Of a stretch of DNA of 64,000 nt, positions 35,520 to 43,905 are shown piece by piece. The notes under the pieces were generated by a model. That model worked only from the letters and a program-made list of their open reading frames with translations. It was not told where the DNA came from and made no database searches. The translations under genes were made by a program, and so were the position numbers. Within the stretch, counting starts at the first letter, position 1, and every line of letters begins with the position of its first letter. Origin of the DNA: Enterococcus raffinosus. Lineage in GTDB: Bacteria > Bacillota > Bacilli > Lactobacillales > Enterococcaceae. The stretch is from positions 1 to 64,000 of the forward strand of contig NZ_JXLA01000023.1 in the NCBI RefSeq assembly GCF_001886185.1. The letters run 5' to 3'.

Positions 35520-36584
35520 GTGAAGAGGTTGGAAAGACAAGATTACACGATGCCAACGCTATTACAATATGAGAATGTTGCGTGGTATGAAAACGGAAAG
35601 GTGCGCATTTTGGATCGTCGGATTTATCCGACTCGGATAGCGTTCGTTGAATGTGAGACTCATCAAGCAGTGGCGCAAGCCATCACAGACATGGTTACAC
35701 AAAGCGCAGGACCTTATACTGCGGCAGGAATGGGAATGGCGTTAGCCGCTGAGGAAAGTAAGGCTTTAGAGCCAAAAGATCAGATCGCCTATCTAAAAAA
35801 AGCCTCCCATACGATCGCCAATGCACGTCCCACGACTGCGAATCGTATGACATTGATCACTGAAAATTGTGTGGAAGTCGCAGAGGACGCATTGGAAAAA
35901 GGGATGGATCCGACAGAAGCGATTAAACAAAATACGATCGATTCGTTAAATCGTCGCTACTATACAATGGATCAAGTAGCAAAATATCTGATTGAAAAAA
36001 TTCCAGACAACGGAACTGTTTTGACCCAATGTTTTGGTGAAACAATTATTGGGATGCTTCTGCGAGAAGCGCTCGAGCAGAAAAAAACGCTGCGCTTCTT
36101 CTGTGCGGAAACTCGGCCCTACTTACAAGGCGCACGTCTAACCGCCAGCTGCTGTGCAGAGATGGGGTTTGATACGACGGTTGTTTCCGATAACATGATT
36201 GCTTATTTAATGGAGCATGAGACGATTGATTTATTCACTTCAGCCGCAGATACAATTGCGCGAGATGGTTATATCGCCAATAAAGTCGGAACCTATCAAA
36301 TCGCCATTTTAGCCCAACGTTTTGGCGTTCCGTATTTTGTTACGGGCATTCCAGATACGGATAAGAAGAGTCACGAAAGTATCAAGATTGAGATGCGCGA
36401 TCCAGAACAAGTGATGGAACTAAATGGAATCAAGCATACCTTGACTGGAGTCAAAGCGATTTATCCATCCTTTGATATCACACCACCAGAATTGATTGGA
36501 GCAATTGTTACGGATCGTGGAATATTTTCTCCCTATGATTTGAAACGCTATTTAACTGAACAGCCGGAAAATAATTTTTATTGA
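35520..36584 (+). CDS. mtnA: MtnA-like methylthioribose-1-P isomerase (divergent)
   Basis: A 354-residue eIF-2B-alpha-like isomerase that should convert 5-methylthioribose (or 5-deoxyribose) 1-phosphate to the ribulose 1-phosphate form. Present are ARPTTANRM, the catalytic-Cys segment VLTQCFGETI, ETRPYLQGARLTA, and the Asp-bearing SAADTIARDGYIANKVGTY. The canonical RGAPAIG loop reads SAGPYTA here. Starts: GTG 35520 (used), TTG 35529 with AAGG eight bases upstream, or ATG 35550; I cannot decide. It lies three bases after the kinase gene. Confidence 0.8.
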   Translation: MKRLERQDYTMPTLLQYENVAWYENGKVRILDRRIYPTRIAFVECETHQAVAQAITDMVTQSAGPYTAAGMGMALAAEESKALEPKDQIAYLKKASHTIANARPTTANRMTLITENCVEVAEDALEKGMDPTEAIKQNTIDSLNRRYYTMDQVAKYLIEKIPDNGTVLTQCFGETIIGMLLREALEQKKTLRFFCAETRPYLQGARLTASCCAEMGFDTTVVSDNMIAYLMEHETIDLFTSAADTIARDGYIANKVGTYQIAILAQRFGVPYFVTGIPDTDKKSHESIKIEMRDPEQVMELNGIKHTLTGVKAIYPSFDITPPELIGAIVTDRGIFSPYDLKRYLTEQPENNFY

Positions 36585-36596
36585 TTGGAGTAGAAA

Positions 36597-37238
36597 ATGA
36601 GACATCTAAAAGAACGTGCGTTAATCGTCGAATACGGAAAAAAACTTATTATCGAAAAGCTAACCACAGGAACAGGCGGCAATATCAGCATTTATTTACC
36701 TGAAGAGGAAGTGATGCTGATTAGTCCAAGCGGCATTCCTTATTTTGAAACAAAGCCGGAGGATATTGTTTTAATGGATTTGCAGGGCAATATAGTAGAG
36801 GGCACGCGAAAACCATCAAGTGAATATGACCTTCACAGTATTTTTTACGCGAATCGTCCAGATGTCCGATCGGTTGTCCATACGCATTCAGAATACGCAA
36901 CAACCTTTGCCTGTTTGCAGCAAGAAATTGAGCCGCTGCACTATATCATTGGCTCAGTCGGCGAAAAAGTTCGCTGTTGCGAATACAAAACCTTTGGTAC
37001 ACGGGAATTAGCCGAAGAAGCGTTTCATTTTATCCATGAAGATAATGGTATTTTGCTAGGGAATCACGGGGTTCTAACCATTGGGCCGGATCTAGCGAGT
37101 GCCTTTGGCGTTGCTAAGGATATTGAGTTCCTAGCCAAGCTTGATTATCGAGCACGCTGTATTGGTACGCCAAAGCTATTGAATCAAGAACAAATGAAAG
37201 AGGTCTTAGAGAAATTTGAGACTTATGGACAGCAATAA
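36597..37238 (+). CDS. Class II aldolase of DHAP-shunt type
   Basis: A 213-residue zinc class II aldolase (FucA-like): TGTGGNISIY, SPSGIPYF, PSSEYDLH (catalytic Glu), VHTHSEYATT (zinc His pair) and LLGNHGVLTIG (third His). With MtnK and MtnA next door it most likely cleaves 5-methylthioribulose 1-phosphate or 5-deoxyribulose 1-phosphate to DHAP and an aldehyde, rather than L-fuculose 1-phosphate. Operon context is the main argument. The gene ends at a strong terminator. Confidence 0.8.
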   Translation: MRHLKERALIVEYGKKLIIEKLTTGTGGNISIYLPEEEVMLISPSGIPYFETKPEDIVLMDLQGNIVEGTRKPSSEYDLHSIFYANRPDVRSVVHTHSEYATTFACLQQEIEPLHYIIGSVGEKVRCCEYKTFGTRELAEEAFHFIHEDNGILLGNHGVLTIGPDLASAFGVAKDIEFLAKLDYRARCIGTPKLLNQEQMKEVLEKFETYGQQ

Positions 37239-37662
37239 TAAACAGCAACTTTAGTGAGAGCTAAAGTTGCTGTTTTTGTTTTTTCTCTTAATGAAGAAAA
37301 AGGAAAAAGGTGGGGGATTTAATAGCTCGTGAATTCACAAACAGATAGTACATTTCTTTTTATTAATTGGTCTATTATCTAATTTTTAATTGCATTACAG
37401 ATTTTAAACACAATATAAAGCGCTATTTATTGTGAAATACTAATCAATAAGATTTCGTTCTCTCAATTAAATGGAATTATTCAAAAAAAGAGAAATCTTA
37501 TTTGTTGTTATTTAAAGAATGTGCAGTTTTAATAAGGAAAATTATTTCCTTGTTTTTACATAAGAATCATTCTTCTTAAATTATTGATATATCACGTTTT
37601 TTACGGTTTATCATTCTGGTGTGACATATGTTCCAAATGATAAAAAATGATAGTTTGTGAAA
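37239..37662. other. Intergenic region, terminator then AT-rich DNA
   Basis: After the terminator, about 380 bases of very AT-rich sequence with no credible gene precede the promoter of the COG4091 operon. A TGACATATG motif at 37622-37630 is the inverse copy of CATATGTCA motifs downstream. Confidence 0.55.
37241..37280 (+). terminator. Terminator of mtnK-mtnA-aldolase operon
   Basis: A perfect 14-bp stem (AACAGCAACTTTAG / CTAAAGTTGCTGTT), then a T run. Confidence 0.92.
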
Positions 37663-37698
37663 AGAAAGCGTTGACATGTGTTTGTGTGGTGTTATACT
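37663..37698 (+). promoter_or_regulatory. Promoter with overlapping cre site
   Basis: TTGACA (37671-37676), a 16-base spacer and TATACT (37693-37698). AGAAAGCGTTGACA (37663-37676) matches 13 of 14 positions of the cre consensus TGWAANCGNTNWCA and covers the -35 box, so CcpA would repress. Confidence 0.7.
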
Positions 37699-37713
37699 AA
37701 AGGTGTCTTAAGG

Positions 37714-37738
37714 CATATGTCAAAGGCTTTGTCATATG
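37714..37738. promoter_or_regulatory. 25-bp palindromic operator
   Basis: The arms CATATG and CAAAG mirror CTTTG and CATATG around a central G, with one T/T mismatch on each side. It sits between the -10 box and the ribosome site at 37751, ideal for a repressor. CATATGTCA also recurs at 37733-37741, and its inverse at 37622-37630. The SorC-family regulator at 41756 is the obvious candidate ligand. Confidence 0.6.
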
Positions 37739-37762
37739 TCAAAAAAGTATGGAGGGGTAATA

Positions 37763-39013
37763 ATGACACTTTATGGGAAGCTTTTGGAAAGAGAAAAAAA
37801 TGGTGCGCCAATCAAGGTTGGGGTAATTGGTGCAGGTCAAATGGGTTTTGGGATGATTGCTCAGATTTCGACGATTCCAGGGATGGCAGTAACAGGCATC
37901 AGTGATATCAACAAAGACGCTGCACAGCGAGCAGCGGATGCGTACAATGCAAGCGCAGAGAAAAAGGTAGATATTCTAGTCAGCTCAGATTTTAAAGAAA
38001 TCATTCATTCGGATAAGGTAGAGGTTATTGTTGATGCGACTGGAGTACCTGAAGTAGGCGCACAAATTTCGTTAGAAACATTGTTAGCGAAAAAACACAT
38101 TGTTCTATTGAATGTGGAAGTTGACATTACAATCGGACCATTGATGAAGAAAATGTACGATTCAGCGAACCTGGTTTACACAGGGTCAGATGGTGACGAA
38201 CCAGCTGCGACGACAGAATTATTTGAATTCGCGAAAAGTATGGGAATGGAAGTGTTAGTCGCAGGTAAAGGAAAGAACAACAAGTTGAAGGTCGGTGCGA
38301 ATCCAGATACTGCTCAGGCAGAAGCAGATTCAAAACAAATGTCTAGTCATATGCTGGCTGCTTTCCAAGATGGCACAAAGACCATGGCTGAAATGAACTT
38401 ATTATCAAATGCCATCGGCTTTATTCCTGATAAAGTAGGAATGCATGGAATTAGCGGAGACGTTGATTCAGTCGTTAAAGATTTAGACTTAAAAGAAAAC
38501 GGCGGGGTTTTAGATAAGTATGGTGTAGTAGAATACGTGGATGGCTTAGCACCAGGTGTCTTTGTAATCGTCAAAGGACAGAATGATGGCGCTCGTCATG
38601 AATTAAGCTACCTGATGAAGAAGGGCGATCGCGACCATCACATTTTATATCGTCCATATCACTTAGCAAGTCTAGAAACACCGATCACGATTGCAAAAGC
38701 AGTATTAAATCATGATCATGCGATCGTTCCATTAGGCGCTCCTATTTCTGAAACCGTTGCAGTAGCGAAGAAGGATATTAAAGCTGGCGAAAAAATCGAT
38801 GGGATCGGCGGCTATTGTGTACGCGGTGTGTTAGAAACACATGCAGATCTAGTGAAGAACAACAATGTACCAATAGGGTTAGTTGGTGGATCATCTGTAG
38901 CAAAACGAGACATTAAAGATGGTACTTTCTTAACTTATGATGATATTGAAATTGATGAATCAACAACGGTTTATCGTTTACGTAAATTACAAGATTCAAC
39001 GTTTGGTGAGTAA
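37763..39013 (+). CDS. COG4091-type dehydrogenase with SAF domain
   Basis: A 416-residue homoserine-dehydrogenase-like oxidoreductase with an N-terminal Rossmann domain (KVGVIGAGQMGFGMIAQ, near residue 19) and a C-terminal SAF domain (about 335-400: AKKDIKAGEKIDGIGGYCVRG). It belongs to the COG4091 group of predicted dehydrogenases whose substrates are mostly unproved. ATG 37763 has GGAGGGG five bases upstream; an in-frame ATG at 37736 lies in the palindrome. It leads a glucitol-like PTS operon, where a polyol-phosphate dehydrogenase would be expected, so it may act on the transported phosphate. A true homoserine dehydrogenase is unlikely. Confidence 0.75.
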   Translation: MTLYGKLLEREKNGAPIKVGVIGAGQMGFGMIAQISTIPGMAVTGISDINKDAAQRAADAYNASAEKKVDILVSSDFKEIIHSDKVEVIVDATGVPEVGAQISLETLLAKKHIVLLNVEVDITIGPLMKKMYDSANLVYTGSDGDEPAATTELFEFAKSMGMEVLVAGKGKNNKLKVGANPDTAQAEADSKQMSSHMLAAFQDGTKTMAEMNLLSNAIGFIPDKVGMHGISGDVDSVVKDLDLKENGGVLDKYGVVEYVDGLAPGVFVIVKGQNDGARHELSYLMKKGDRDHHILYRPYHLASLETPITIAKAVLNHDHAIVPLGAPISETVAVAKKDIKAGEKIDGIGGYCVRGVLETHADLVKNNNVPIGLVGGSSVAKRDIKDGTFLTYDDIEIDESTTVYRLRKLQDSTFGE

Positions 39014-39068
39014 GGCAAATTGAAGCAGATGGGGTTTTCCTCATCTGCTTTTGGAGAGGATGTAGCTT

Positions 39069-39449
39069 ATGAGCGGACTAGTTATTGTGTTGATTGTTTT
39101 GATGCTTAGTCAAAGTCTTCTAAGTATTGTTCAGGTGAAATACTATCAGAGCTTCATCAAAAAAATCACTACTGAACAAGCAGGAACTGAGTATGAATTT
39201 TATACCGAAGTTGTTAAGGGAAAAGTGTTGCGGATGATAGTGGCAGTTGTAATTGACCCTGATGGAAAAGTTATTCAGTGCTATATCTGTAAAGGATTGA
39301 CGATTTTTGCTCGTTTTAAAGAGGAACAATCGTATTGTGGAACTGATTTAGCTACAGTTTATAGTCAAGCAGCGCAAAATAAGCGAGCACCACAGATCGA
39401 AAAAGCACTCTCAAAAATTTACTCACGGAAATTGGAAGCGGTTACCTAG
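39069..39449 (+). CDS. GutM-like activator, second glucitol-type operon
   Basis: A 126-residue GutM-family protein with an N-terminal membrane helix (LVIVLIVLMLSQSLLSI) followed by KYYQSFIKKITTEQAGTEYEF and a region similar to the 161-residue GutM at 31454. It is shorter by about 35 residues at the C-terminus. GAGAGGA lies upstream. Confidence 0.72.
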   Translation: MSGLVIVLIVLMLSQSLLSIVQVKYYQSFIKKITTEQAGTEYEFYTEVVKGKVLRMIVAVVIDPDGKVIQCYICKGLTIFARFKEEQSYCGTDLATVYSQAAQNKRAPQIEKALSKIYSRKLEAVT

Positions 39450-39519
39450 TTTTTCTTTTGTGATGAAAACCAAGGAAATTGAAAAAGAAGACATTAAAAT
39501 GAATTAGGAGGTTTTATTT

Positions 39520-40053
39520 ATGAAATATATCGAGTGGGCAGGAAAAAACTTTATTGGTATGTTTGAAGCCGGCGGTGAACAGTTTATGGGATATATGACT
39601 GGGATCGTTCCACTATTAATTGTACTTTTAACATTTACTTATTCAGTTATCTCATTTATCGGGGAAGAACGTGTTGACAGAGCCATTCGCTATTGTTCAA
39701 AATATATGATTCTACGGTACTCTTTGATGCCGATTCTAGCAGTATTGATGTTAACAAACCCGATGGCTTATACGTTTGGAAAGTTTGTTCGTGAAGAAGA
39801 AAAACCTGCATTTTATGATGCCGCAGTATCTTTTGTCCATCCGGTAACAGGATTATTCCCGTACGCAAATGCTGGTGAATTATTTGTTTATCTTGGGATC
39901 GCTAACGGTGTTACGGAGGCAGGGTTCAGTCAATCAAGTTTGGCCGTTCGTTATTTCTTAGTAGGTGTTGTTGTCATCTTGATGCGGGGAATCGTTACTG
40001 AAAGATTGACAAAATTCATGATGGCTAGAGAAGCGAAGAAAGCTGCAGCATAA
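39520..40053 (+). CDS. Glucitol-type PTS IIC, second operon
   Basis: A 177-residue SrlA-family membrane protein, clearly paralogous to the 31955 gene: FEAGGEQFMGYMTGIVPLLIVLL, ISFIGEERVDRAIRYCSKYMILRYS and VSFVHPVTGLFPYANAGELF. AGGAGG precedes the ATG. It pairs with the following IIBC protein. Confidence 0.85.
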   Translation: MKYIEWAGKNFIGMFEAGGEQFMGYMTGIVPLLIVLLTFTYSVISFIGEERVDRAIRYCSKYMILRYSLMPILAVLMLTNPMAYTFGKFVREEEKPAFYDAAVSFVHPVTGLFPYANAGELFVYLGIANGVTEAGFSQSSLAVRYFLVGVVVILMRGIVTERLTKFMMAREAKKAAA

Positions 40054-40066
40054 AGGAGGAATCGTA

Positions 40067-41131
40067 ATGTACAAAACAGTATTTGTTAAACCTGGAAATA
40101 AAGGCTGGGGAGTAGGCTGGACGTTAACTCCAACAGATCAAAAAAATAAAATTGTCTCTGTAACAGGCGGCGGGATTCATCCGGTTGCGCAGCAAATTGC
40201 GGATTTAACTGGAGGAATCGCTTGTGACGGATTTAAGAATCAAATTCCTGAAGAAGAAACATTATGTGCGGTTATCGACTGCGGCGGGACCGCGCGAATC
40301 GGCGTTTATCCGATGAAACGCATCCCAACAGTGGATGTATTGCCATCTTCTCCATCAGGTCCGTTATCAAAACACATTACTGAGGATATTTTTGTTTCAG
40401 GGGTTCGACCAGAAGATGTTTCTCTAGTAGAAGATGCGGATTTAGAAGAGCGTCAAATGGCGGCAATCGATCATGGACACGCGGAAGATGCAAAATCAGC
40501 AGCGGCTACTGAAAAAATAATCACTGAAGGCCGTGAATCTGAAGAAGAGTTCAAAGAAAGATACTCGAAAATCAAAGAAGAGCACAAGGAAGAGCAAGCG
40601 AAGAAAGACAGCTTCCTCGTTCGTTTCTCTCGGGGAATCGGTGGAGTGATGAGTACCTTCTATCAATCGGGTCGTGATGCAGTGGATATGCTATTGAAAA
40701 ATATTATTCCATTCATGGCGTTCATTAGTATGATCGTTGGGATCATCAATTATACTGGGATTGGTGACTGGTTAGCAAAAGTATTATCTCCTCTAGCGGG
40801 GTCGTTACCAGGTATGATCGTCTTGGCTTTAGTATGTAGTATCCCGATCCTATCTCCAATCTTAGGGCCAGGGGCAGTAATTTCTCAGGTTATTGGAGTA
40901 TTGATCGGAACACAGATCGCTAATGGCTCAATTCCTGTACAATATGCTTTGCCAGCATTGTTTGCAATTAGTGCACATGCGGGTTGTGACTTTATTCCAG
41001 TAGGGTTATCTTTAGGAGAAGCAAAACCAGAAACCGTATCTGTCGGGGTACCAGCGATTCTGTATAGCCGTATGTTGTCAGGTTTTACAGCGGTAATTTT
41101 GGCTTGGTTGGCTAGTTTCGGAATGTATTAA
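40067..41131 (+). CDS. Glucitol-type PTS IIBC, second operon
   Basis: A 354-residue SrlE paralogue. The IIB motif reads IDCGGTARIGVYPMKRIPTVDV: the Cys of IDCGG is kept, but the second Cys of the 32608 protein (LRCG) is Ile. The IIB-IIC linker is longer and charged (EESEEEFKERYSKIKEEHKEEQ region). The membrane half keeps [18 protein letters not shown] and FIPVGLSLGEAKPE. AAAGGAGG precedes the ATG. Confidence 0.85.
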   Translation: MYKTVFVKPGNKGWGVGWTLTPTDQKNKIVSVTGGGIHPVAQQIADLTGGIACDGFKNQIPEEETLCAVIDCGGTARIGVYPMKRIPTVDVLPSSPSGPLSKHITEDIFVSGVRPEDVSLVEDADLEERQMAAIDHGHAEDAKSAAATEKIITEGRESEEEFKERYSKIKEEHKEEQAKKDSFLVRFSRGIGGVMSTFYQSGRDAVDMLLKNIIPFMAFISMIVGIINYTGIGDWLAKVLSPLAGSLPGMIVLALVCSIPILSPILGPGAVISQVIGVLIGTQIANGSIPVQYALPALFAISAHAGCDFIPVGLSLGEAKPETVSVGVPAILYSRMLSGFTAVILAWLASFGMY

Positions 41132-41159
41132 AAATTGTTTGAATGGAGCGTATGGATTG

Positions 41160-41513
41160 ATGGTAAAATCAAAAATTATTGAAATTGGCAGTATGGTGCC
41201 AGCATTTGAAGAAGAACGATTGATTATTTTGTTTGGCCCCTCTGCGACCGCAGAGCTGAGAGATATTTGTGTGATTCATGAGTTTGAAGATCGCCCTAAA
41301 GATGCGTTAAAAGTAGGCGGCAAAATCAAATTCGGTGACGAAGAGTTTACGATTGAAGAAGTGGGTTCGCAAGCAAATGCAAATTTTGAAGAATTAGGAC
41401 ATATTTCGATTTATTTTCGGAACGCGATCGGGGAAATCTTACCAGGAGCAATTATTGTTAGTCCAGGTACTTTCCCTAACTTTGAAATTGGTGGCGTGAT
41501 CGAGATTCTTTAG
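41160..41513 (+). CDS. Glucitol-type PTS IIA, second operon
   Basis: A 117-residue EIIA paralogous to the 33634 protein (MVKSKIIEIGSMVPAFEEERLIILFG; later GHISIYF). I choose ATG 41160 because it gives the same length as the paralogue; TTG 41157 is adjacent and possible. It closes the PTS operon. Confidence 0.8.
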   Translation: MVKSKIIEIGSMVPAFEEERLIILFGPSATAELRDICVIHEFEDRPKDALKVGGKIKFGDEEFTIEEVGSQANANFEELGHISIYFRNAIGEILPGAIIVSPGTFPNFEIGGVIEIL

Positions 41514-41522
41514 AAAAAAGTC

Positions 41523-41556
41523 GAGGATGTGCTTACAATAAAGCACATCCTCATTT
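41523..41556 (+). terminator. Hairpin after second glucitol-type operon
   Basis: A perfect 12-bp stem (GAGGATGTGCTT / AAGCACATCCTC) but only a short T tract, so termination may be partial. Confidence 0.6.
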
Positions 41557-41681
41557 GTGGTTTTACGGCTAAGAGGTGTTAGTCAGCAGAGGATTGTGTG
41601 GGAAAAGAAATGAATTTTTTGCGACAGGAAAATTCTTTTGTTATCAATGTTAGCTGCGAAAAAAAGAATTGTCCCCACTAG

Positions 41682-41704
41682 TTCTACGGATATTCTGGTA
41701 GAAT
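41682..41704 (+). promoter_or_regulatory. Extended -10 and dyad before SorC-type gene
   Basis: TGGTAGAAT is an extended -10 (TAGAAT 41699-41704). TTCTAC (41682-41687) and GTAGAA (41698-41703) form a dyad overlapping it, a possible autoregulatory site. Confidence 0.35.
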
Positions 41705-41755
41705 CAAACCGTATGGTGAATGAAAATAAAAAGTTGTTCAGAGGATGGGATCACA

Positions 41756-42718
41756 ATGGCTATAAAACATAATCGAGATATCGTAAAAGTAGCTACGATG
41801 TATTACAAAAAGAGTTTGAAACAGTCGGAGATCGCCAAACGTCTGGGAATCTCTCGTTCACTGGTTTCAAAATATTTGAATGACGCAAAAAATGAAGGTA
41901 TTGTTGATATTTTTATTAAGAGTGAGAGTGCCTATTCGATTGAATTGGAATTGGCTCTTGAAGAAACATTCGGGTTGAAAAAAGCCGCAGTGCTGGATAC
42001 CAGCAGCTTGCGAAAGGATGAAGTTGAACGCTTACTCGTTCAAACAGCGATTACCGCCTTTCAAAAAGAAATCGCAAAGGCCAAAACAATCGGACTCTCG
42101 TGGGGAAAAATGCTGCGAGGCATTGTTGATGAATACCCTTATGAGAATCATGCGGATGCGACCATCATTCCATTGATTGGTGGTTTAGGCTCTGAGATGG
42201 TAGATGTCCACTCCAATCAATTGGCTTACGATTTATCCAAAAAGTTGCGTGCTAAATGTAAATATTTATATGCACCGGCATTAGTGGACAATGCCTTTAT
42301 CAAAAAAAGTTTGATTGAAAATGATGGTATCCATGATGTGCTGGAGGCAGGGAAAAATGTTGATTTCGCTTTAGTTGGAATTGCGAGTCCTTTTTCTAAA
42401 AACAATACAATGACAGAGATTGGCTATGTGGACCAACAGGACATTGATGAGCTGGAGAAGCTAGATGTGATTGGCGACGTTAATTCGAAGTTTATTGATC
42501 AGGCGGGACGGGAAGTCGCTTGTGAAATCAACGAGAATGTCATTGGATTAGGTGTTGAGGACGTACGAAAAATTGCTAATGTCGCGGTTGCCTGCTACGA
42601 GGATAGTAAAAAAGATGTACTGTATGTAGGCACAAAGACCAAAATTTTTACTCATATTACCGTAACAGATAGTCTTGCGGAATACTTATTGGAACAAGCA
42701 AAAAACGAGACACATTGA
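41756..42718 (+). CDS. SorC/DeoR-family sugar-binding regulator
   Basis: A 320-residue SorC-family regulator. The N-terminal HTH is KQSEIAKRLGISRSLVSKYLNDA, followed by a sugar-phosphate-binding domain with the conserved LSWGKML block and an IPLIGGLG segment. ATG 41756 is used (protein begins AIKHNRD); GAGGATGGG lies upstream. It is downstream of the PTS operon in the same direction and likely controls the palindrome at 37714 in response to a phosphorylated sugar. Confidence 0.82.
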   Translation: MAIKHNRDIVKVATMYYKKSLKQSEIAKRLGISRSLVSKYLNDAKNEGIVDIFIKSESAYSIELELALEETFGLKKAAVLDTSSLRKDEVERLLVQTAITAFQKEIAKAKTIGLSWGKMLRGIVDEYPYENHADATIIPLIGGLGSEMVDVHSNQLAYDLSKKLRAKCKYLYAPALVDNAFIKKSLIENDGIHDVLEAGKNVDFALVGIASPFSKNNTMTEIGYVDQQDIDELEKLDVIGDVNSKFIDQAGREVACEINENVIGLGVEDVRKIANVAVACYEDSKKDVLYVGTKTKIFTHITVTDSLAEYLLEQAKNETH

Positions 42719-42733
42719 GGTCTCGTTTTTTTT
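42704..42733. terminator. Terminator after SorC-type gene
   Basis: AACGAGAC (42704-42711) pairs with GTCTCGTT (42720-42727), followed by a T run; it overlaps the gene end. Confidence 0.8.
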
Positions 42734-42751
42734 CGTAAAAAGCCCATTTTT

Positions 42752-43678
42752 CTAAGGGACATATTTTTGGATGAACTCCGTGACTTTTTTCTGGTACATG
42801 CTGGGATTACTGCTTAATGCTTCGGCATGTTTGGCACCGTGAACGACATACTGTTCTTTTGGTCCTTTCGTCGCTTTGTAGACTTCATCCAGCATGAAAT
42901 ATGGAACGAAATCGTCCTTATCACCATGAATAAAGAGCATTGGCCGAGTATTCTTTTTCAATTGCTTAATTGTATCTGCTTCACCAAAAAAGTAGCCGGC
43001 ACGTACTTTTGTGACCAAACTAGTCACTGGAATTAAAGGAAAGGCCGGCAGGTTGAACATTTCCTTCAATTGATAGCCTAATTCACCTTTCACCGAGCTG
43101 TACCCACAATCCTCAACGAATGCTTTGACGTTATCCGGTAATTTTTCTCCGCTGGTCATCATGACGGTTGCAGCGCCCATGCTGACTCCGTGAAGAACGA
43201 TTTCTGACTGAGGGTCTTTTTTAATAATCCGATTGATCCACTGGAGATAATCCTTTCGTTCATCCCAGCCGAATCCAATGTAATCCCCTTCGCTTTTGCC
43301 ATGTCCACGAGCATCAGGCATTAACACATTATAACCAAGGTCATGATAGATTTTCGTGTATTGCGGCATATCTGTAGCTTGTCCCATATATCCGTGGGCA
43401 ATAATCGCTGTTTTGTGTTGCTCTTTTTTCGCAGGTAGATAGTAAGCCGATAATTTCAAGCCATCGTTTGAGGTAAGCTGCCAATCGCTGCGATTGTTTT
43501 TATCATTGAACCAGTCTTCCGCACGAATCCGTTCCGCTGATTTTTTCTCCGACCCACTGGCTAGAAAATCTTTTTTCGCTGGAACAACGGCATAAGAATA
43601 AAAATAATTCCCTGCTGCAATGAGCACTATTACTAGGATTAGGATGATCCCTAAAATGATTTTCGTTGATTTATTCAT
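42752..43678 (-). CDS. Membrane-anchored alpha/beta hydrolase
   Basis: A 308-residue hydrolase with an N-terminal uncleaved helix (IILGIILILVIVLIAAGNYF), so probably exported and anchored. The nucleophile elbow is HGVSMGAA (Ser), the acid is in HGDKDDFVP and the His in VHGAKHAEA. ATG 43678 has GAGAGG six bases upstream. Related proteins are annotated as cell-surface hydrolases; the substrate is unknown. Confidence 0.82.
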   Translation of the reverse strand: MNKSTKIILGIILILVIVLIAAGNYFYSYAVVPAKKDFLASGSEKKSAERIRAEDWFNDKNNRSDWQLTSNDGLKLSAYYLPAKKEQHKTAIIAHGYMGQATDMPQYTKIYHDLGYNVLMPDARGHGKSEGDYIGFGWDERKDYLQWINRIIKKDPQSEIVLHGVSMGAATVMMTSGEKLPDNVKAFVEDCGYSSVKGELGYQLKEMFNLPAFPLIPVTSLVTKVRAGYFFGEADTIKQLKKNTRPMLFIHGDKDDFVPYFMLDEVYKATKGPKEQYVVHGAKHAEALSSNPSMYQKKVTEFIQKYVP

Positions 43679-43905
43679 TTGTTTCCTCTCTTCTTGTGGT
43701 AAGCTGATAAACATTGTCTAGCGAACCAAGAATATATTATTGTGTAGACTACTTGTTAAATTGAACATGATGGATCTGATACCTGATGAAGATACCATAA
43801 GCAGTATAAGAAAAATTCAAGTCCATAGCAAGTTGCTGAGAGGTGTATTTACAGAAGCAACTATCCATGAGAAAATGTAGCAGAGTTTGAAACAGGAGAA
43901 ATCAG

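Noticed and set aside
37678-37905. 75-codon frame at the start of the COG4091 gene
   Set aside because: Out-of-frame shadow of the 37763 gene; no ribosome site.
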